Positions 39,720 through 48,712 of a DNA stretch of 64,000 bases are shown one piece after another. Numbering within the stretch: the first letter of the stretch is position 1; each line of letters begins with the position of its first letter. The position numbers were made by a program, and so were the translations under genes. The notes beneath the pieces are model-generated. The model was not told where the DNA came from and ran no database searches. It saw only the letters and a list, made by a program, of their open reading frames with translations. Origin of the DNA: Lutibacter sp. B2 (GTDB lineage Bacteria; Bacillota; Clostridia; Peptostreptococcales; Thermotaleaceae); NCBI GenBank assembly GCA_015686845.1, contig JADPRS010000007.1, positions 1 to 64,000 on the forward strand, given 5' to 3'.

Positions 39720-40349
39720 CTACTCATTAAGAACACTAGCAATAGACTTTAATATAATATAACTTGAAGTTGCACCAGGATCTGCATGACCTATACTTCT
39801 TTCTCCTAAGAAGCTTGCTCTACCCTTTATCGCTATAATGGTTTTTGTATATTCTACCCCTTCTGCTGCTGCCTTTTGTGCTTCATCTGATGCCTTTTTC
39901 AAATCTCCACCATTTTCTACGCATGCTTTAAATGCTTCATAGGCAGGAATAATTGCATCTAACATGGTTTTTTGCCCTTTATCAGATTTTCCTCTGTACT
40001 TAATGCCATCTATCACTGCTTCATACACAGCTATAATATCTTTTTCATCTAATTCTTCTTTACCTACTACTGCTCCTGAAGCCTTTAAGAAGGAAGTTCC
40101 ATACAATGGACCGGATGCTCCACCTACTGTAGAAATTAACGCCATTGCTATGGTTTTTAATATAGTTGAAAAATCGGATTCTTTAACATTTTCCAATTTT
40201 TTCTTTACTTCAGTAAATCCTCTTACCATATTAGAACCATGATCCGAATCTCCAATAGGTCTATCTAATTCATTTAATAATTCTTTATTCTCAATAATGC
40301 TATCGGATAAATTATTTATTATTCTTAGAAAAATATTTTTATCTATCAT
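39720..40349 (-). CDS. dhaL: Dihydroxyacetone kinase ADP-binding subunit DhaL
   Basis: The 209-residue helical-barrel subunit holds ADP and magnesium and phosphorylates dihydroxyacetone bound to DhaK. The metal site is visible in LDRPIGDSDHGSNMVRG and the nucleotide loop in ALISTVGGASGPLYGTSFLKA; GRASFLGERSIGHADPGATSS ends the domain, giving the usual family length. It is second of dhaK-dhaL-dhaM, 17 bases after dhaK. Confidence 0.95.
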   Translation of the reverse strand: MIDKNIFLRIINNLSDSIIENKELLNELDRPIGDSDHGSNMVRGFTEVKKKLENVKESDFSTILKTIAMALISTVGGASGPLYGTSFLKASGAVVGKEELDEKDIIAVYEAVIDGIKYRGKSDKGQKTMLDAIIPAYEAFKACVENGGDLKKASDEAQKAAAEGVEYTKTIIAIKGRASFLGERSIGHADPGATSSYIILKSIASVLNE

Positions 40350-40366
40350 TTAAGAGAACTCCTTTT

Positions 40367-41365
40367 TTATAATTGTTTGAAAGCTGGCGTATCCGCAACT
40401 GCATTTAATAATCTCTTTAATTCTTCATCTAACTTCAGTACAGTTATTGAGAATCCTGGCATTTCAATTGATGTCATATAGTTTCCTACAAAAGTCTTTG
40501 CTACTTTAACTTCTTTTTCGTTTAGTAGTTCATTTAATTTTCTATTTACAATATAAAGTTCCATCAGAGGAGTACCACCTAGTCCATTTACCATAACAGC
40601 TACTTCTTCATTCGGTTTTACTGGCATATCTTCTAATATCTTATCGATCATATAATTTGTTACTTCATCTGCACTAGAAATTTTTGTTCTATGTGTTCCA
40701 GGCTCTCCATGAATTCCAAGACCCATCTCTATTTCGTCTTCCTCAAGTTCAAAGCTTGGCTTTCCAGCATCTGGAACAATACAAGGACCTAATGACATGC
40801 CCATGGTTCTTGTATGATCTATGACCTTTTGTGCAATTCTTTTTACTTCTTCTAAATCTCTTCCTTCTTCTGCCGCCGCTCCTGCAATTTTGTGCACAAA
40901 TACCGTTCCTGCAACGCCCCTTCTACCTGTAGTATATGTACTATTTTCAACTGCTACATCATCATTTACTATTACCTTCTCTACTTTAATGCCTTCCATA
41001 TCAGCCATTTCATCTGCCATTTCAAAATTCATTACATCTCCTGAATAATTTTTTATTACTAATAAAACTCCATTTCCACCATCAACAGCTTTTATTGCTT
41101 CAAATACTTGATCTGGCGTTGGTGATGTAAATACTTCTCCTGCTACTGCACCATCAAGCATACCTTTACCTACATACCCTCCATGTGACGGTTCATGACC
41201 ACTTCCGCCGCCACTAACTAATGCTACTTTTCCCTTAACTGGCGAATTTTCTCTTATTAATACATTAAAACCTTTCACTCTCTTTAAATACTCTGGATGT
41301 GCCATTACAATTCCTTTTAACATTTCATCAACGATGCCCTCAGAATTATTAATCATTTTTTTCAT
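40367..41365 (-). CDS. dhaK: Dihydroxyacetone kinase substrate-binding subunit DhaK
   Basis: The 332-residue DhaK binds dihydroxyacetone through a histidine (GLGIHGEPGTHR). Other marks are KVALVSGGGSGHEPSHGGYVG, AGEVFTSPTPDQ and VVVEN-type segments (NDDVAVENSTYTTGRRGVAG). It is the first gene of dhaK-dhaL-dhaM. With the glp genes it allows glycerol to enter glycolysis through both glycerol-3-phosphate and dihydroxyacetone. No glycerol dehydrogenase gene is in the window. Confidence 0.95.
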   Translation of the reverse strand: MKKMINNSEGIVDEMLKGIVMAHPEYLKRVKGFNVLIRENSPVKGKVALVSGGGSGHEPSHGGYVGKGMLDGAVAGEVFTSPTPDQVFEAIKAVDGGNGVLLVIKNYSGDVMNFEMADEMADMEGIKVEKVIVNDDVAVENSTYTTGRRGVAGTVFVHKIAGAAAEEGRDLEEVKRIAQKVIDHTRTMGMSLGPCIVPDAGKPSFELEEDEIEMGLGIHGEPGTHRTKISSADEVTNYMIDKILEDMPVKPNEEVAVMVNGLGGTPLMELYIVNRKLNELLNEKEVKVAKTFVGNYMTSIEMPGFSITVLKLDEELKRLLNAVADTPAFKQL

Positions 41366-41404
41366 TGTAATTTCTCCTTTTTAGATATATTTAAATTTCC
41401 AAGT

Positions 41405-41461
41405 CTATTTAAGTACTTTTACTATTTCTTTTACAATCATTTCTACATTGTTTTTTAATTT
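41405..41461 (-). other. Short open stretch resembling a microcompartment-targeting helix
   Basis: Between dhaK and the rhodanese gene the minus strand reads KLKNNVEMIVKEIVKVLK and a stop, after a GGAGG at 41463-41467 but without a start codon in frame at the right place. Amphipathic helices of this type (xxVExIVKEVVKxL) lie at the N-terminus of enzymes packed in metabolosomes. It may be a leftover of such a gene or chance. Confidence 0.25.
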
Positions 41462-41564
41462 TCCTCCTTTAAATATTGGTATGTTTCTTACATATAAAGG
41501 ATATTATATTTTTATGTTGAATGTGTAATATTAATACATATAACTTAATAAAGGAGGATTTCAA

Positions 41565-41951
41565 ATGACCAAATTGAACGCTGAATTAACAAAATATTTT
41601 GATGATCTAAAAAATGATCACACAAATCTAATTTCTTCTGAAATTTTATCAGAAAAGATTGAAGCAAAAGAGGACATGTTTCTTCTTGACATTCGTAGGA
41701 AAGAAGATTATGACAAAGAACATATTGAGGGGGCATTTCATGCTGAATGGAATGAAGTTGGAGAATTTATTGAAGATGATGTCTTTACAAAAGATGAACC
41801 TGTTGTTGTAATTTGCTATACAGGTCAAACTGCAGGACAAATCGTAGGTGTACTAAAATCTACAGGATATAATGCTTGCTCCTTAAAAGGCGGCATGCTA
41901 AACGGTTGGCTCAAGGATGCTATGCCTGTCAAAGCTTCATGCGACACCTGA
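41565..41951 (+). CDS. Rhodanese-like sulfurtransferase
   Basis: The 128-residue single-domain rhodanese has an intact active-site loop CYTGQTAG with the catalytic cysteine, the preceding VVVICYTG strand and FLLDIRRKEDYDKEHIEGAFHAEW (the CH2A/B marks), with LKGGMLNGW at the end. It can carry persulfide sulfur; the donor and acceptor are not known. The start has AAGGAGG at good spacing. Single gene. Confidence 0.9.
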   Translation: MTKLNAELTKYFDDLKNDHTNLISSEILSEKIEAKEDMFLLDIRRKEDYDKEHIEGAFHAEWNEVGEFIEDDVFTKDEPVVVICYTGQTAGQIVGVLKSTGYNACSLKGGMLNGWLKDAMPVKASCDT

Positions 41952-41989
41952 GATTAAAAATTTTTCTCTTGGTAAGAGAAATAAATTCT

Positions 41990-42024
41990 ATAAGGGCATA
42001 CTGCGTTTCTCGGTCTGCCCTTAT
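41990..42024. terminator. Hairpin after the rhodanese gene
   Basis: A 9-bp stem (ataagggca with tgcccttat) encloses a 16-base loop between convergent genes. A smaller hairpin (ttctctt/aagagaa, about 41962-41979) precedes it. Neither has a clean T-run, so termination is likely but not certain. Confidence 0.45.
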
Positions 42025-42036
42025 CATTGTATTGAT

Positions 42037-42399
42037 CTATATTAAATCTTTATTTGATAATTCTAATTGCATTACCTTGTCTAAATAATCGTTTACTTTT
42101 ATTTTTGGAGATTCGTATAAAACATGACGCATTTTATATTTTTCATCTATACTTGTATTGATCATTTCTTTTTTTACGATACCTTCTATTAAACACTCCT
42201 TTATAGCCCATCCAGAAACTTTATTATTTTTAGATTTTGGATTTTTATAGTCGTGTATTTTAAAATTCCCTATATCTTTAATATCTTTTTTTCCTTGTTC
42301 TTTTCTAAATACAATCACTCTAATTCCCATATATTCATTCGTATCCATTATATATTGATGAATAAAATGAACATGAGAACGCCGTTTATTAGAATACAT
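42037..42399 (-). CDS. Hypothetical protein, 120 residues
   Basis: I do not recognise the family. The product is basic and soluble, with MGIRVIVFRKEQGKKDIKDI, a KNPKSKNNKVSGWAIKECL segment and a C-terminal LDKVMQLELSNKDLI. No signal peptide or membrane segment is present. The start has GGAGGG at good spacing, which supports a real gene. It lies between the rhodanese gene and pckA, with pckA reading into it past a terminator. Confidence 0.6.
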   Translation of the reverse strand: MYSNKRRSHVHFIHQYIMDTNEYMGIRVIVFRKEQGKKDIKDIGNFKIHDYKNPKSKNNKVSGWAIKECLIEGIVKKEMINTSIDEKYKMRHVLYESPKIKVNDYLDKVMQLELSNKDLI

Positions 42400-42421
42400 A
42401 CCTTCATTCCCTCCTAATAAT

Positions 42422-42450
42422 ATAAAAAAGAGAAGAAAATCTCCTCTTTT
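42422..42450 (-). terminator. Terminator of pckA
   Basis: A stem pairs aaaagaggag with its near-complement (gaagaaaatctcctctttt region) directly after the pckA stop, followed on the minus strand by a T-run. Confidence 0.8.
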
Positions 42451-44099
42451 TAAGCAACATCAAAAATAATATTATATTTTTTTATTTCTTTTGCCATTTT
42501 TTTCAATGCCTCTGTTGCTTCTTCTGGTAACCTATCTCTTCCTTCTTTTTCAACGTTTCTTGATTCAATAAATTCTATTCTATCTTCCATTCTTTCAAGA
42601 AGTTCCTGCATATATTTTTTATTGTTCATTTCAGGCACAAATCCGTCAATTTCTAGGATTTCTATATCTGAAAAATCTCCCCATTTTGTAAACTCTGCAT
42701 TTCCTTCAACGATTTTTTCTATAGACCCGATTGTAACTTCTTTAGGGATTTTCTGATCCATAAAGAATCCAGTATTAAAAATATAACATTCTACATTTTT
42801 TTGGGTAAATAATTCTTTATATTTGTTATAATCATCCCCTAAAGGATAGGTTCTAAATGGATTTGCATAGGGTTCAATCACTAATGCATCCAGGTCTACT
42901 CCTTTTGCCAATCTTTCAGCAGTTGTTCTCTTCGTAGCTAATGTTGCGCCCATTACTGTAGCAAGCTCTGCATTATTAATTTTTAATACAGGCGGTAATG
43001 TTGGGTCCTTCATTAACCAAATGATTGCATTTACAGGTTCCTCAAATTTATTCACTCTGTTTGGCGCCCATAATTTTGATTTGATAGCACGTCCATTCCC
43101 ATTTCGAATATCTTCTGTAACTAACACACATTGACCCTTTTCGTCTATCATGGCACCACAATTTTGTGCTGTTAATAAATATTTATTGTCCGGTGAACCT
43201 GCAGGATAATCTTGTGTCTTATCAAAATAAGATGGTTCTAAGGCTACAGAGGAAGCATTTTCTGTAGATATTATAAATGCATCATCATGCAATACAGTAA
43301 TATCATATTTTCCATCGTGTTTTTCATGTGTTATAGTTGATTTTCCTGAACCTGATAATCCAAATACGCCAAGAACAAAACTTTCTCCATCAAGTAATGT
43401 ATATTTTTTCTGTCCTCCGTGGCATGCCGCATATCCATTTCTATTTGCAGTTCCCCATGCAAGGGTTAATGTTCCCTTTTTAAACTCTCCAAAATATCTC
43501 ATTCCAAGTAATGCTGCACAATTATTCTCTGGATCAAATAATGTTAATCCTAATGGATGCTCTTCATCTTTCCAATCTGGATCACCCAATATATATATAT
43601 CCCCTTCATTAGAAATTGATTTTGAGTCCTTATACATTTTCATATACTCATCTGTAATCGTTTGAAAATTTAACATCCAATTATATACTATATTTTCATG
43701 ACCTTCTGGCACTAAAAGATGTGCCTTTACCATAAAATCCTTATCTAAACCAATATAAACTTCAGCATCATACATCTTTTTATATCTTGTATTGTATACG
43801 GCTTCTCTCACCATTGCTGCATACTTTTCTTTGTCTATTCCTGCTTCTCCTATGATTCTTCTTGCAGCCGCACATCTTCCTGTTACTACTCCATCATTGA
43901 ATAATAATATTTTTGCTTCAGAATCTAATTCTGATTCTTCAGGTTTATATACAGGCATATCCGTTACGATCGTTCCTGGTGAATTTTTAGCTAGCTCATA
44001 TGCTTCTTTTAGTGACTTTATTTTTACCACATTATTCCCATAAAATGCTGTTTGTATCGTACTTCTAATCCTTGAAAAATTAGTATTATTACTTGTCAT
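42450..44099 (-). CDS. pckA: Phosphoenolpyruvate carboxykinase (ATP)
   Basis: The 549-residue enzyme interconverts oxaloacetate + ATP and PEP + CO2 + ADP. It carries the P-loop FGLSGSGKSTITHE, kinase-2-like VLHDDAFI, the substrate segment MRYFGEFKKGTLTLAWG and VMGATLATKRTTAE. It is the divergent ATP-type form common in clostridia, where it may run in the ATP-forming direction during amino acid fermentation; direction is inference. Start ATG has GGGGAG at good spacing. Confidence 0.9.
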   Translation of the reverse strand: MTSNNTNFSRIRSTIQTAFYGNNVVKIKSLKEAYELAKNSPGTIVTDMPVYKPEESELDSEAKILLFNDGVVTGRCAAARRIIGEAGIDKEKYAAMVREAVYNTRYKKMYDAEVYIGLDKDFMVKAHLLVPEGHENIVYNWMLNFQTITDEYMKMYKDSKSISNEGDIYILGDPDWKDEEHPLGLTLFDPENNCAALLGMRYFGEFKKGTLTLAWGTANRNGYAACHGGQKKYTLLDGESFVLGVFGLSGSGKSTITHEKHDGKYDITVLHDDAFIISTENASSVALEPSYFDKTQDYPAGSPDNKYLLTAQNCGAMIDEKGQCVLVTEDIRNGNGRAIKSKLWAPNRVNKFEEPVNAIIWLMKDPTLPPVLKINNAELATVMGATLATKRTTAERLAKGVDLDALVIEPYANPFRTYPLGDDYNKYKELFTQKNVECYIFNTGFFMDQKIPKEVTIGSIEKIVEGNAEFTKWGDFSDIEILEIDGFVPEMNNKKYMQELLERMEDRIEFIESRNVEKEGRDRLPEEATEALKKMAKEIKKYNIIFDVA

Positions 44100-44289
44100 G
44101 AAAATATCTCCCCTTTATTTTTTCATTATATTCCAATCATCCCATATTTAATATGATACTCTATTCTTTATATCTATGATAAATTAAAACATTTTTCTGT
44201 TTTTCCCTCACCTATTTTAACAAAAAAACATTATAATTGAAAGTACTTTTTCTCATAATTATTTAATGTGTTATACTATTTATTTTTTT

Positions 44290-44336
44290 AAAAAAGTAAA
44301 AAGGACACGCTGAATTTCTTCAACCTGTCCTTTTCT
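44290..44336 (-). terminator. Terminator of the ridA operon
   Basis: A stem of aaaaggaca with tgtcctttt, extended by partial pairing of the inner bases, lies immediately after the ridA stop, with a T-rich tract on the minus strand. The rest of 44100-44339 shows only AT-rich pckA upstream sequence. Confidence 0.85.
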
Positions 44337-44339
44337 TGT

Positions 44340-44804
44340 CTATATTTCCTTAATTTTAGCTATCATTTCAATTTCTACTGCAGCATTACCAGGTAATACA
44401 TTTGTGCCTACCGCTACCCTAGCGTGCTTTCCTTTATCTTCAAATATTTCTTCTATTAATTCAGAAGCTCCATTTATTACCGATGACTGTTCATAAAAAT
44501 CATCACTACTATTTACATATCCAGTTAATTTAACAATACTTTCAATATTGTCTAAATTTCCTACAATAGATTTCAATGCACTTATACAACGAAGTACACA
44601 TACTCTTGAAGCATCATATCCCTCTTCTACCGTTAAATCTCTCCCAAGTTTTCCTTTATAAAGCAAAGTACTTCCATCCTTAGGGGTCTGTCCTGATACA
44701 AATATGAATTGATCTGATAATACCACCGGTACATAGATTGCAGCAGGTTTTGGACATTCTGGTAACTTTATATTTAATTCCTTTAATCTTTTTTCGATTT
44801 TCAT
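44340..44804 (-). CDS. RidA family enamine/imine deaminase
   Basis: The 154-residue RidA/YjgF protein hydrolyses reactive enamines such as 2-aminoacrylate made by PLP dehydratases. It has VLSDQFIFVSGQTPKDGS, GYDASRVCVLRCISALKSI and the C-terminal ARVAVGTNVLPGNAAVEIEMIAKI with the substrate-binding Arg and Glu. The group is the YjgH-like longer form. ATG 44804 has AGGAG seven bases upstream and is preferred over 44810. It is last of a three-gene unit with a threonine-synthase-like PLP enzyme, which fits a protective role. Confidence 0.88.
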   Translation of the reverse strand: MKIEKRLKELNIKLPECPKPAAIYVPVVLSDQFIFVSGQTPKDGSTLLYKGKLGRDLTVEEGYDASRVCVLRCISALKSIVGNLDNIESIVKLTGYVNSSDDFYEQSSVINGASELIEEIFEDKGKHARVAVGTNVLPGNAAVEIEMIAKIKEI

Positions 44805-44822
44805 ATTCATTCTCCTAAAATA

Positions 44823-46031
44823 TTAATAATTTTTAGTAATAAAAGTGCTTAACTCTTCTAATTTACAATCTGTAGATTTTAAATCATGTTTTTCAAATGC
44901 AGCCGTATATTTAAGCCCACTTCCAGTTAATACACAAGCAATTTTTTCATTTCCTTTTAGCTTCTTTTCTTCTCTTAATTTTTTAACAGCTGCTAGGGGA
45001 ACTGCTGAAGCAGGTTGTACTAATAGTCCTTCTTTCGCAAGCATAGCTTGTGCTTTTACGATTTCTTCATCTGTAACAGATACAAATAATCCACCTTTTT
45101 GTCTTAATTTTCTTAATACTTGATTTCCACTTGGAGGAAAAGCATTTTCAATAGCATGGGCAATGGTATGAGGATTTTCAAATCTAGTTATATTTTCTTC
45201 CTCATCATGATATGCCTTATCAATTGGTGAACAACCACTTGCCTGTGCACAAATCATAGTAGGGACTTGATCTATATAACCTGCATTTTTAAATTCTTCA
45301 AATCCTTTTTCAATTCCTCTTATGTTTCCGCCTGCACTCGTTGGCACTACAACATAATCTGGAATTTCAAAATTTAATTGCTCACAAATTTCATAAGCCA
45401 ATGTTTTATATCCTTCAACTCTAAATGGAACATCTGAGTTTATAAAATAGATATCATTTTCTTTTCCGATTTCTAAACTTTTATAATAAAGATTTCCATA
45501 ATCTCCTTCTACTTTTATAAGGTGAGGATCATAAATAGCGATTGGGTTTAATTTTTCAGCAGCCATACTTTTATTTACAAATACAAAAGTCTCTAAGTTA
45601 GCTTTGCTTCCATATGCTGCTACAGATACTGCCATATTCCCTGTAGACACGGTTCCTATTTTTTTATATCCTAACTTGATTGCATGTAAAACGCCTGTTA
45701 GTGTCCCTCTATCTTTAAAAGACCATGTAGGGTTTTGCGTTTCATTTTTAAAATATAATTTATCTAGCCCTAATTCTTTTGCAATCTTCTTTGATTCTAC
45801 TAAAGCAGTAAATCCTTCTCCAAGAGAAGTTTCATGGTCTATAGGTAACCATGGAAAAAACGCTTTATATCTTTCCATAATACTTTGCTCAAGTACATTT
45901 CCCTCACAAATTTTTCCTTGCTTCACTGTCTCAACCTCTAGTGCTTCATTACATACATCACAAATAATATGAACCTGATTTGCTGAAAATTCCTTATTAC
46001 ATTTTGTACAAAAAAGTTTTACATCTATCAT
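44823..46031 (-). CDS. Threonine synthase-like PLP-dependent enzyme
   Basis: The 402-residue fold-type II PLP enzyme has an N-terminal zinc-ribbon (CTKCNKEF and CDVCNEAL), the PLP-lysine motif NPTWSFKDRGTL, the glycine-rich phosphate loop TSAGGNIRG and C-terminal CVLTGSGLKY. This is the archaeal/plant-like threonine synthase group. It is not beside homoserine genes but in a unit with a YheO-type regulator and RidA, so an ammonia-lyase acting on an amino acid (such as threonine, serine or diaminopropionate) is possible. Start has GGAGG. Confidence 0.8.
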   Translation of the reverse strand: MIDVKLFCTKCNKEFSANQVHIICDVCNEALEVETVKQGKICEGNVLEQSIMERYKAFFPWLPIDHETSLGEGFTALVESKKIAKELGLDKLYFKNETQNPTWSFKDRGTLTGVLHAIKLGYKKIGTVSTGNMAVSVAAYGSKANLETFVFVNKSMAAEKLNPIAIYDPHLIKVEGDYGNLYYKSLEIGKENDIYFINSDVPFRVEGYKTLAYEICEQLNFEIPDYVVVPTSAGGNIRGIEKGFEEFKNAGYIDQVPTMICAQASGCSPIDKAYHDEEENITRFENPHTIAHAIENAFPPSGNQVLRKLRQKGGLFVSVTDEEIVKAQAMLAKEGLLVQPASAVPLAAVKKLREEKKLKGNEKIACVLTGSGLKYTAAFEKHDLKSTDCKLEELSTFITKNY

Positions 46032-46043
46032 TATATATTCCTC

Positions 46044-46682
46044 CTAGTCATATTTTTTTCTTATTTCATCTAAATAGCTATATACAGTTACCTTTGAAAT
46101 ATTCAATTTTTCAGCTACTTTTTCAACACCTCCTTTGATCAAAAAAATCCCTTTCTTCTCCATAAATTCAATTAATTCTATCTTTTCTTTTCTCTTTAAA
46201 GTATTTATATTCACATCCTCAATCATTTTATTAATGATGTCATCTGCAATATCCATTACGCTACTAATTGGTTCTACTTCTTCTTCTATCTCTTCTTCTT
46301 TTACCTGCATAAATTCATCTAAAAAATCTTTCATATCTTTCATTTTTTCCAAATCATAATTTATACATATAGCACCCACAACCTCACCTTTAGCACTTCT
46401 TATAAAAGCAGTTGAAGATTTCATTTCTCTTCCATCTTCTGTAATCGTCTTATAGTTTGCAGTAACATCTTTATCAAAGTTTTTGGATAATAATACCTGC
46501 TTAATTAAAATATTAAAGGTTTGTCCTACTACTTTACCTGTTACATGATTATTAACTACATACACTACTGAATTTTTAGGATGGGTCAAATCATGTATTA
46601 CTACTTCACAATTTTTTCCAAAAGTTTTAGCAATCAAATCAGCTATTGGAAAATATCTTTTTAATTCCTTATTGACCTTCAC
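46044..46682 (-). CDS. YheO/DauR-type PAS-HTH transcriptional regulator
   Basis: The 212-residue regulator has an N-terminal YheO-like PAS domain (about 10-115; FGKNCEVVIHDLTHPKNSVVYV, FIRSAKGEVVGAICINYD) and a C-terminal helix-turn-helix (about 160-212; KLNISKVTVYSYLDEIRKKY). A charged linker of Glu-rich residues joins them. DauR-type members sense amino acids or their products and control catabolic genes. It begins the three-gene unit and probably regulates it. The start is GTG without a strong ribosome site. Confidence 0.85.
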   Translation of the reverse strand: MKVNKELKRYFPIADLIAKTFGKNCEVVIHDLTHPKNSVVYVVNNHVTGKVVGQTFNILIKQVLLSKNFDKDVTANYKTITEDGREMKSSTAFIRSAKGEVVGAICINYDLEKMKDMKDFLDEFMQVKEEEIEEEVEPISSVMDIADDIINKMIEDVNINTLKRKEKIELIEFMEKKGIFLIKGGVEKVAEKLNISKVTVYSYLDEIRKKYD

Positions 46683-46780
46683 AACAAAAACAACTCCATT
46701 TTGTATAATTTTTTATATATTTTCTTTATATTTCAGATTATATATATTTTTTTATATATAATCAAGGGTTTTACAAAAAA

Positions 46781-46825
46781 TAAAGTCTGAACTTTAATTT
46801 ATACAAAATTAAAGTTCAGACTTTA
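46781..46825. terminator. Strong hairpin after the GmrSD-type gene
   Basis: A perfect 20-bp stem (46781-46800 with 46806-46825) encloses five bases. It lies just after the stop of the DUF262 gene at 46833. Confidence 0.9.
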
Positions 46826-46832
46826 TAAATTA

Positions 46833-48545
46833 CTAACAATCATTTTCTTTTCCAAAATATATATCCATTAATGTATTTACTTTTTCCATTTGTCTTTTTT
46901 CAATAACCATTTTATCCCACTTATCATAGTTCATAATCTCTTTTGTCAATGCAAAATCAGTTATTCCCTTCACATAGTATTTTGTAATTTTTTCCTTAAA
47001 ATCTTTATTATTAGCGGATGAATTCTTCTTTCTACTCAATAACACTAAATTTCCTAAAGAATGAGTCGCTTTTTCTCTCTCCATTTCATTGAATAATGAT
47101 TTCCACTGACTATGATCCTTTGGCTTTTGCGGTAGTATATGTTCTACACTTATTACACCCTTATAAGATTTTTCAATATTACTATTTTCACTTAAACTTA
47201 AATCTAATCTTAATAATATATATTTAGAATATTTCATTTTATAGAATAAACTTCCGTTCAGCTTTGAATGAACTTCTTCTTCAAACTCCTCTAAATTAAA
47301 CACTTCATTATTAAAAACATCATCCTTCGTTTCACTTTTTTCAATTACTTGAAGTATTTTTGTCGTATCTATTACTCTTTTACTTGATGTAACCCCTATA
47401 ACCCAATTGATCGTATATACTTTTTCCAATAAACTCAAAAATTCATATATATCTTTTTGAGCATCATATTTCAACGCAAAACTTATAAAAACAGGCATCC
47501 AATCTGAAAATGGTATAAAATCTCTCATTATTGACATTAGATTATAAAATAAAACACTATACTCTGAATCATAATCTAAATTTGCATTTAATATTCTTTC
47601 TTCATATATGTAGGATACTTGTTTCAAATATTGTATAAATTTTTCTCCTGGTTGTATTATATTATGGTTAAATATAATTTCATTATATTCATCAACAATT
47701 GTTTTTCTAAGTTTTCCTTTAATCAAGATCGTTCTAATAAATCCTAACAATTTATCTAGTTCATCTCTACCTAAATCTTCTTCAATTTGCTCCCATAAAA
47801 CTTGATATTGCTTCCTTATATTTTCATTAATTGCACCTAAGTTTGTACTCTTTAACAAATCACTTGTAGTAAGTGGCATACCTCTATCATTAAGTATTGA
47901 AAACAACCTAAAAGCAGATGTAAAATTACCCGTCTTAACATAAACTAATATACATTTATTTAGTATATATTTGATCATATTATTTAATAATTCTTCATTT
48001 AATATACCCTCTTCCTCAAATTTGCTTGTAAATGTCTCAATAGCGATCACTATTCTTTTTTGAGGTTCTGTTAAATTACTTTTACTAGGGGTATTTTTTG
48101 TAGCACCTTTTTCAAATACATATTTCCTAAAAAATTCTTTATCTTTATCTCTAACTAAAAGTCTTACTTCTTCTTTTGTTCCTTCAAATTCATTTTCTTC
48201 TTGATAGATTTTATCTTGCAATGTCTCTTTTGCTTTACTACTATTGGATAAATCTCTCATAACTGCTAATAATATAGTTAGTGTTGTAAGTCTTTGCTGT
48301 CCGTCTACAACATCATAACTTCCACTTCCATCAGAGTTTAACTCTCGTACTTGAAGTATGATACTTCCTAAAAAATAATTTTCATCTTCCATCATAAATG
48401 ATTCTTTAATATCTTGAAACAATTGTTCAAAATTTTCTTTTTCCCATGAAAACTGTCTTTGATATTCTGGAATACGAAATAAAAACTTAGAATCAAATAA
48501 ATCTTTAACAAAGGTTTCTTTTGCTTCTATCCTATTATCTAACAT
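46833..48545 (-). CDS. GmrSD-type (DUF262 + DUF1524) restriction-like protein
   Basis: The product is 570 residues from ATG 48545 (AAAAGGTG eight bases upstream); an open frame extends to 48602. The N-terminal DUF262 domain shows IPEYQRQFSWEKENFEQLFQDI, YFLGSIIL and DVVDGQQRLTTLTIL. The C-terminal DUF1524 domain has an HNH-like nuclease pattern (VEHILPQKP, LGNLVLLSRKKNSSANNKDF). Fused GmrS-GmrD proteins act as type IV restriction enzymes against modified phage DNA in characterised cases. It stands alone between two strong hairpins. Function is inferred from the domains. Confidence 0.88.
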   Translation of the reverse strand: MLDNRIEAKETFVKDLFDSKFLFRIPEYQRQFSWEKENFEQLFQDIKESFMMEDENYFLGSIILQVRELNSDGSGSYDVVDGQQRLTTLTILLAVMRDLSNSSKAKETLQDKIYQEENEFEGTKEEVRLLVRDKDKEFFRKYVFEKGATKNTPSKSNLTEPQKRIVIAIETFTSKFEEEGILNEELLNNMIKYILNKCILVYVKTGNFTSAFRLFSILNDRGMPLTTSDLLKSTNLGAINENIRKQYQVLWEQIEEDLGRDELDKLLGFIRTILIKGKLRKTIVDEYNEIIFNHNIIQPGEKFIQYLKQVSYIYEERILNANLDYDSEYSVLFYNLMSIMRDFIPFSDWMPVFISFALKYDAQKDIYEFLSLLEKVYTINWVIGVTSSKRVIDTTKILQVIEKSETKDDVFNNEVFNLEEFEEEVHSKLNGSLFYKMKYSKYILLRLDLSLSENSNIEKSYKGVISVEHILPQKPKDHSQWKSLFNEMEREKATHSLGNLVLLSRKKNSSANNKDFKEKITKYYVKGITDFALTKEIMNYDKWDKMVIEKRQMEKVNTLMDIYFGKENDC

Positions 48546-48666
48546 TCTATTTTTCACCTTTTCCATCATGCTATTTCGAGTATATTGCTTTAAAAAATAC
48601 AAATTCCAACATTTATTATGATATACAATATATACATTATTGTCTATATGCTTATTTGATAAATAA

Positions 48667-48706
48667 CAAAAAAAGTTCTACTTAATGAACTTTAAGTAGA
48701 ACTTTT
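48667..48706. terminator. Strong hairpin after the ABC-F gene
   Basis: A perfect 16-bp stem (48667-48682 with 48691-48706) encloses eight bases, with A- and T-runs on its arms. It lies just after the ABC-F stop and before the GmrSD-type gene. Confidence 0.9.
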
Positions 48707-48712
48707 TTGTAA

